From Bacteroidales bacterium (lineage in GTDB: Bacteria; Bacteroidota; Bacteroidia; Bacteroidales; Paludibacteraceae): a stretch of DNA of 13,068 bases. The position numbers and the translations under genes were made by a program. The stretch spans positions 1-13,068 of the forward strand of contig CAAGDU010000086.1 of the NCBI GenBank assembly GCA_900768725.1, in the 5' to 3' direction. Positions 12,916-13,068 of this stretch are shown one piece after another (the stretch's first letter is position 1; every line of letters begins with the position of its first letter). The notes under the pieces are model-generated. The model made no database searches, was not told where the DNA came from, and saw only the letters and a program-made list of their open reading frames with translations.

Positions 12916-13068
12916 TTACTTGTCTGCGAGTTGCTGTTTGATAAACTTGACGAGCATGTTGATGGCGGCGTTGTTGTGTCCGCCTTGGGGGATGATAACA
13001 TCGGCGTAGCGTTTGCAGGGCTCGATGAACTGCTCGTGCATGGGTTTGAGTACACGCTCGTAGCGCTC
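12916..13068 (-). CDS. udk: Uridine kinase, C-terminal fragment (cut by window edge)
   Basis: Only the last 50 codons and the stop are in the window; the gene continues past 13068. The visible protein reads ERYERVLKPMHEQFIEPCKR, then YADVIIPQGGHNNAAINMLV and a short tail. The VKPMHxxFIEPxKRYADVIIPxGG block is the C-terminal signature of uridine kinase, which phosphorylates uridine and cytidine to UMP and CMP in pyrimidine salvage. The P-loop is outside the window. Neighbouring chr genes have no known link to salvage. Confidence 0.9.
   Translation of the reverse strand, partial: ERYERVLKPMHEQFIEPCKRYADVIIPQGGHNNAAINMLVKFIKQQLADK

Overview
The window looks like a piece of a Bacteroidales chromosome (Bacteroidota), probably from an uncultured gut-type or rumen-type relative of Prevotella or Paludibacter. 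Three things point there. The best promoters have the Bacteroidota layout, TTTG at -33 and TAnnTTTG at -7. Nearly all starts lack a Shine-Dalgarno sequence. The closest protein matches I recognise are Bacteroidales versions: six-domain S1, short S15, the EFTNRG-type KDPG aldolase and split chromate transporters. I cannot fix the genus.

Layout: (1) 1-1326, plus strand: the C-terminal part of a large, probably secreted, beta-rich repeat protein, ending in a strong hairpin terminator. (2) 1658-3724, minus strand: rpsA (ribosomal protein S1), with its terminator, a clear promoter and a long leader that holds two heptamer repeat arrays. (3) 3798-8715, minus strand: a hexuronate catabolic operon transcribed uxaC - kdgK - eda - hexuronate MFS transporter, with a terminator at the far end and a palindromic GC-rich element between uxaC and kdgK. 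(4) 8921-9901, minus strand: three small, overlapping or nearly abutting genes for a YtxH-like protein, a two-helix DUF1469/holin-X-like membrane protein and a small basic protein of unknown function. (5) 9998-10464, minus strand: rpsO (S15) with terminator and promoter. (6) 10475-11412, minus strand: an anchored coiled-coil protein with its own promoter. (7) 11508-13068, minus strand: two half-size chromate-transporter (CHR) subunits downstream of the 3' end of a uridine kinase gene, with repeat elements between all three.

The uronate genes cover uptake of glucuronate/galacturonate (MFS), isomerisation (UxaC), and the last two steps from KDG to pyruvate plus glyceraldehyde-3-phosphate (KdgK, Eda). 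The reductase and dehydratase steps (UxuB/UxaB, UxuA/UxaA) are not in the window and must be encoded elsewhere.

The least expected signals are not in the enzymes. One small gene (start at 9265) has an 11-nt Shine-Dalgarno sequence while every other start here lacks one. There are also three kinds of intergenic repeat: a modular GACC-unit palindromic family, an AT-rich AATTTGAAAA inverted repeat with a 41-nt tandem duplication, and paired heptamer arrays in the rpsA leader. No tRNA, rRNA, CRISPR array, transposase or phage gene was seen.
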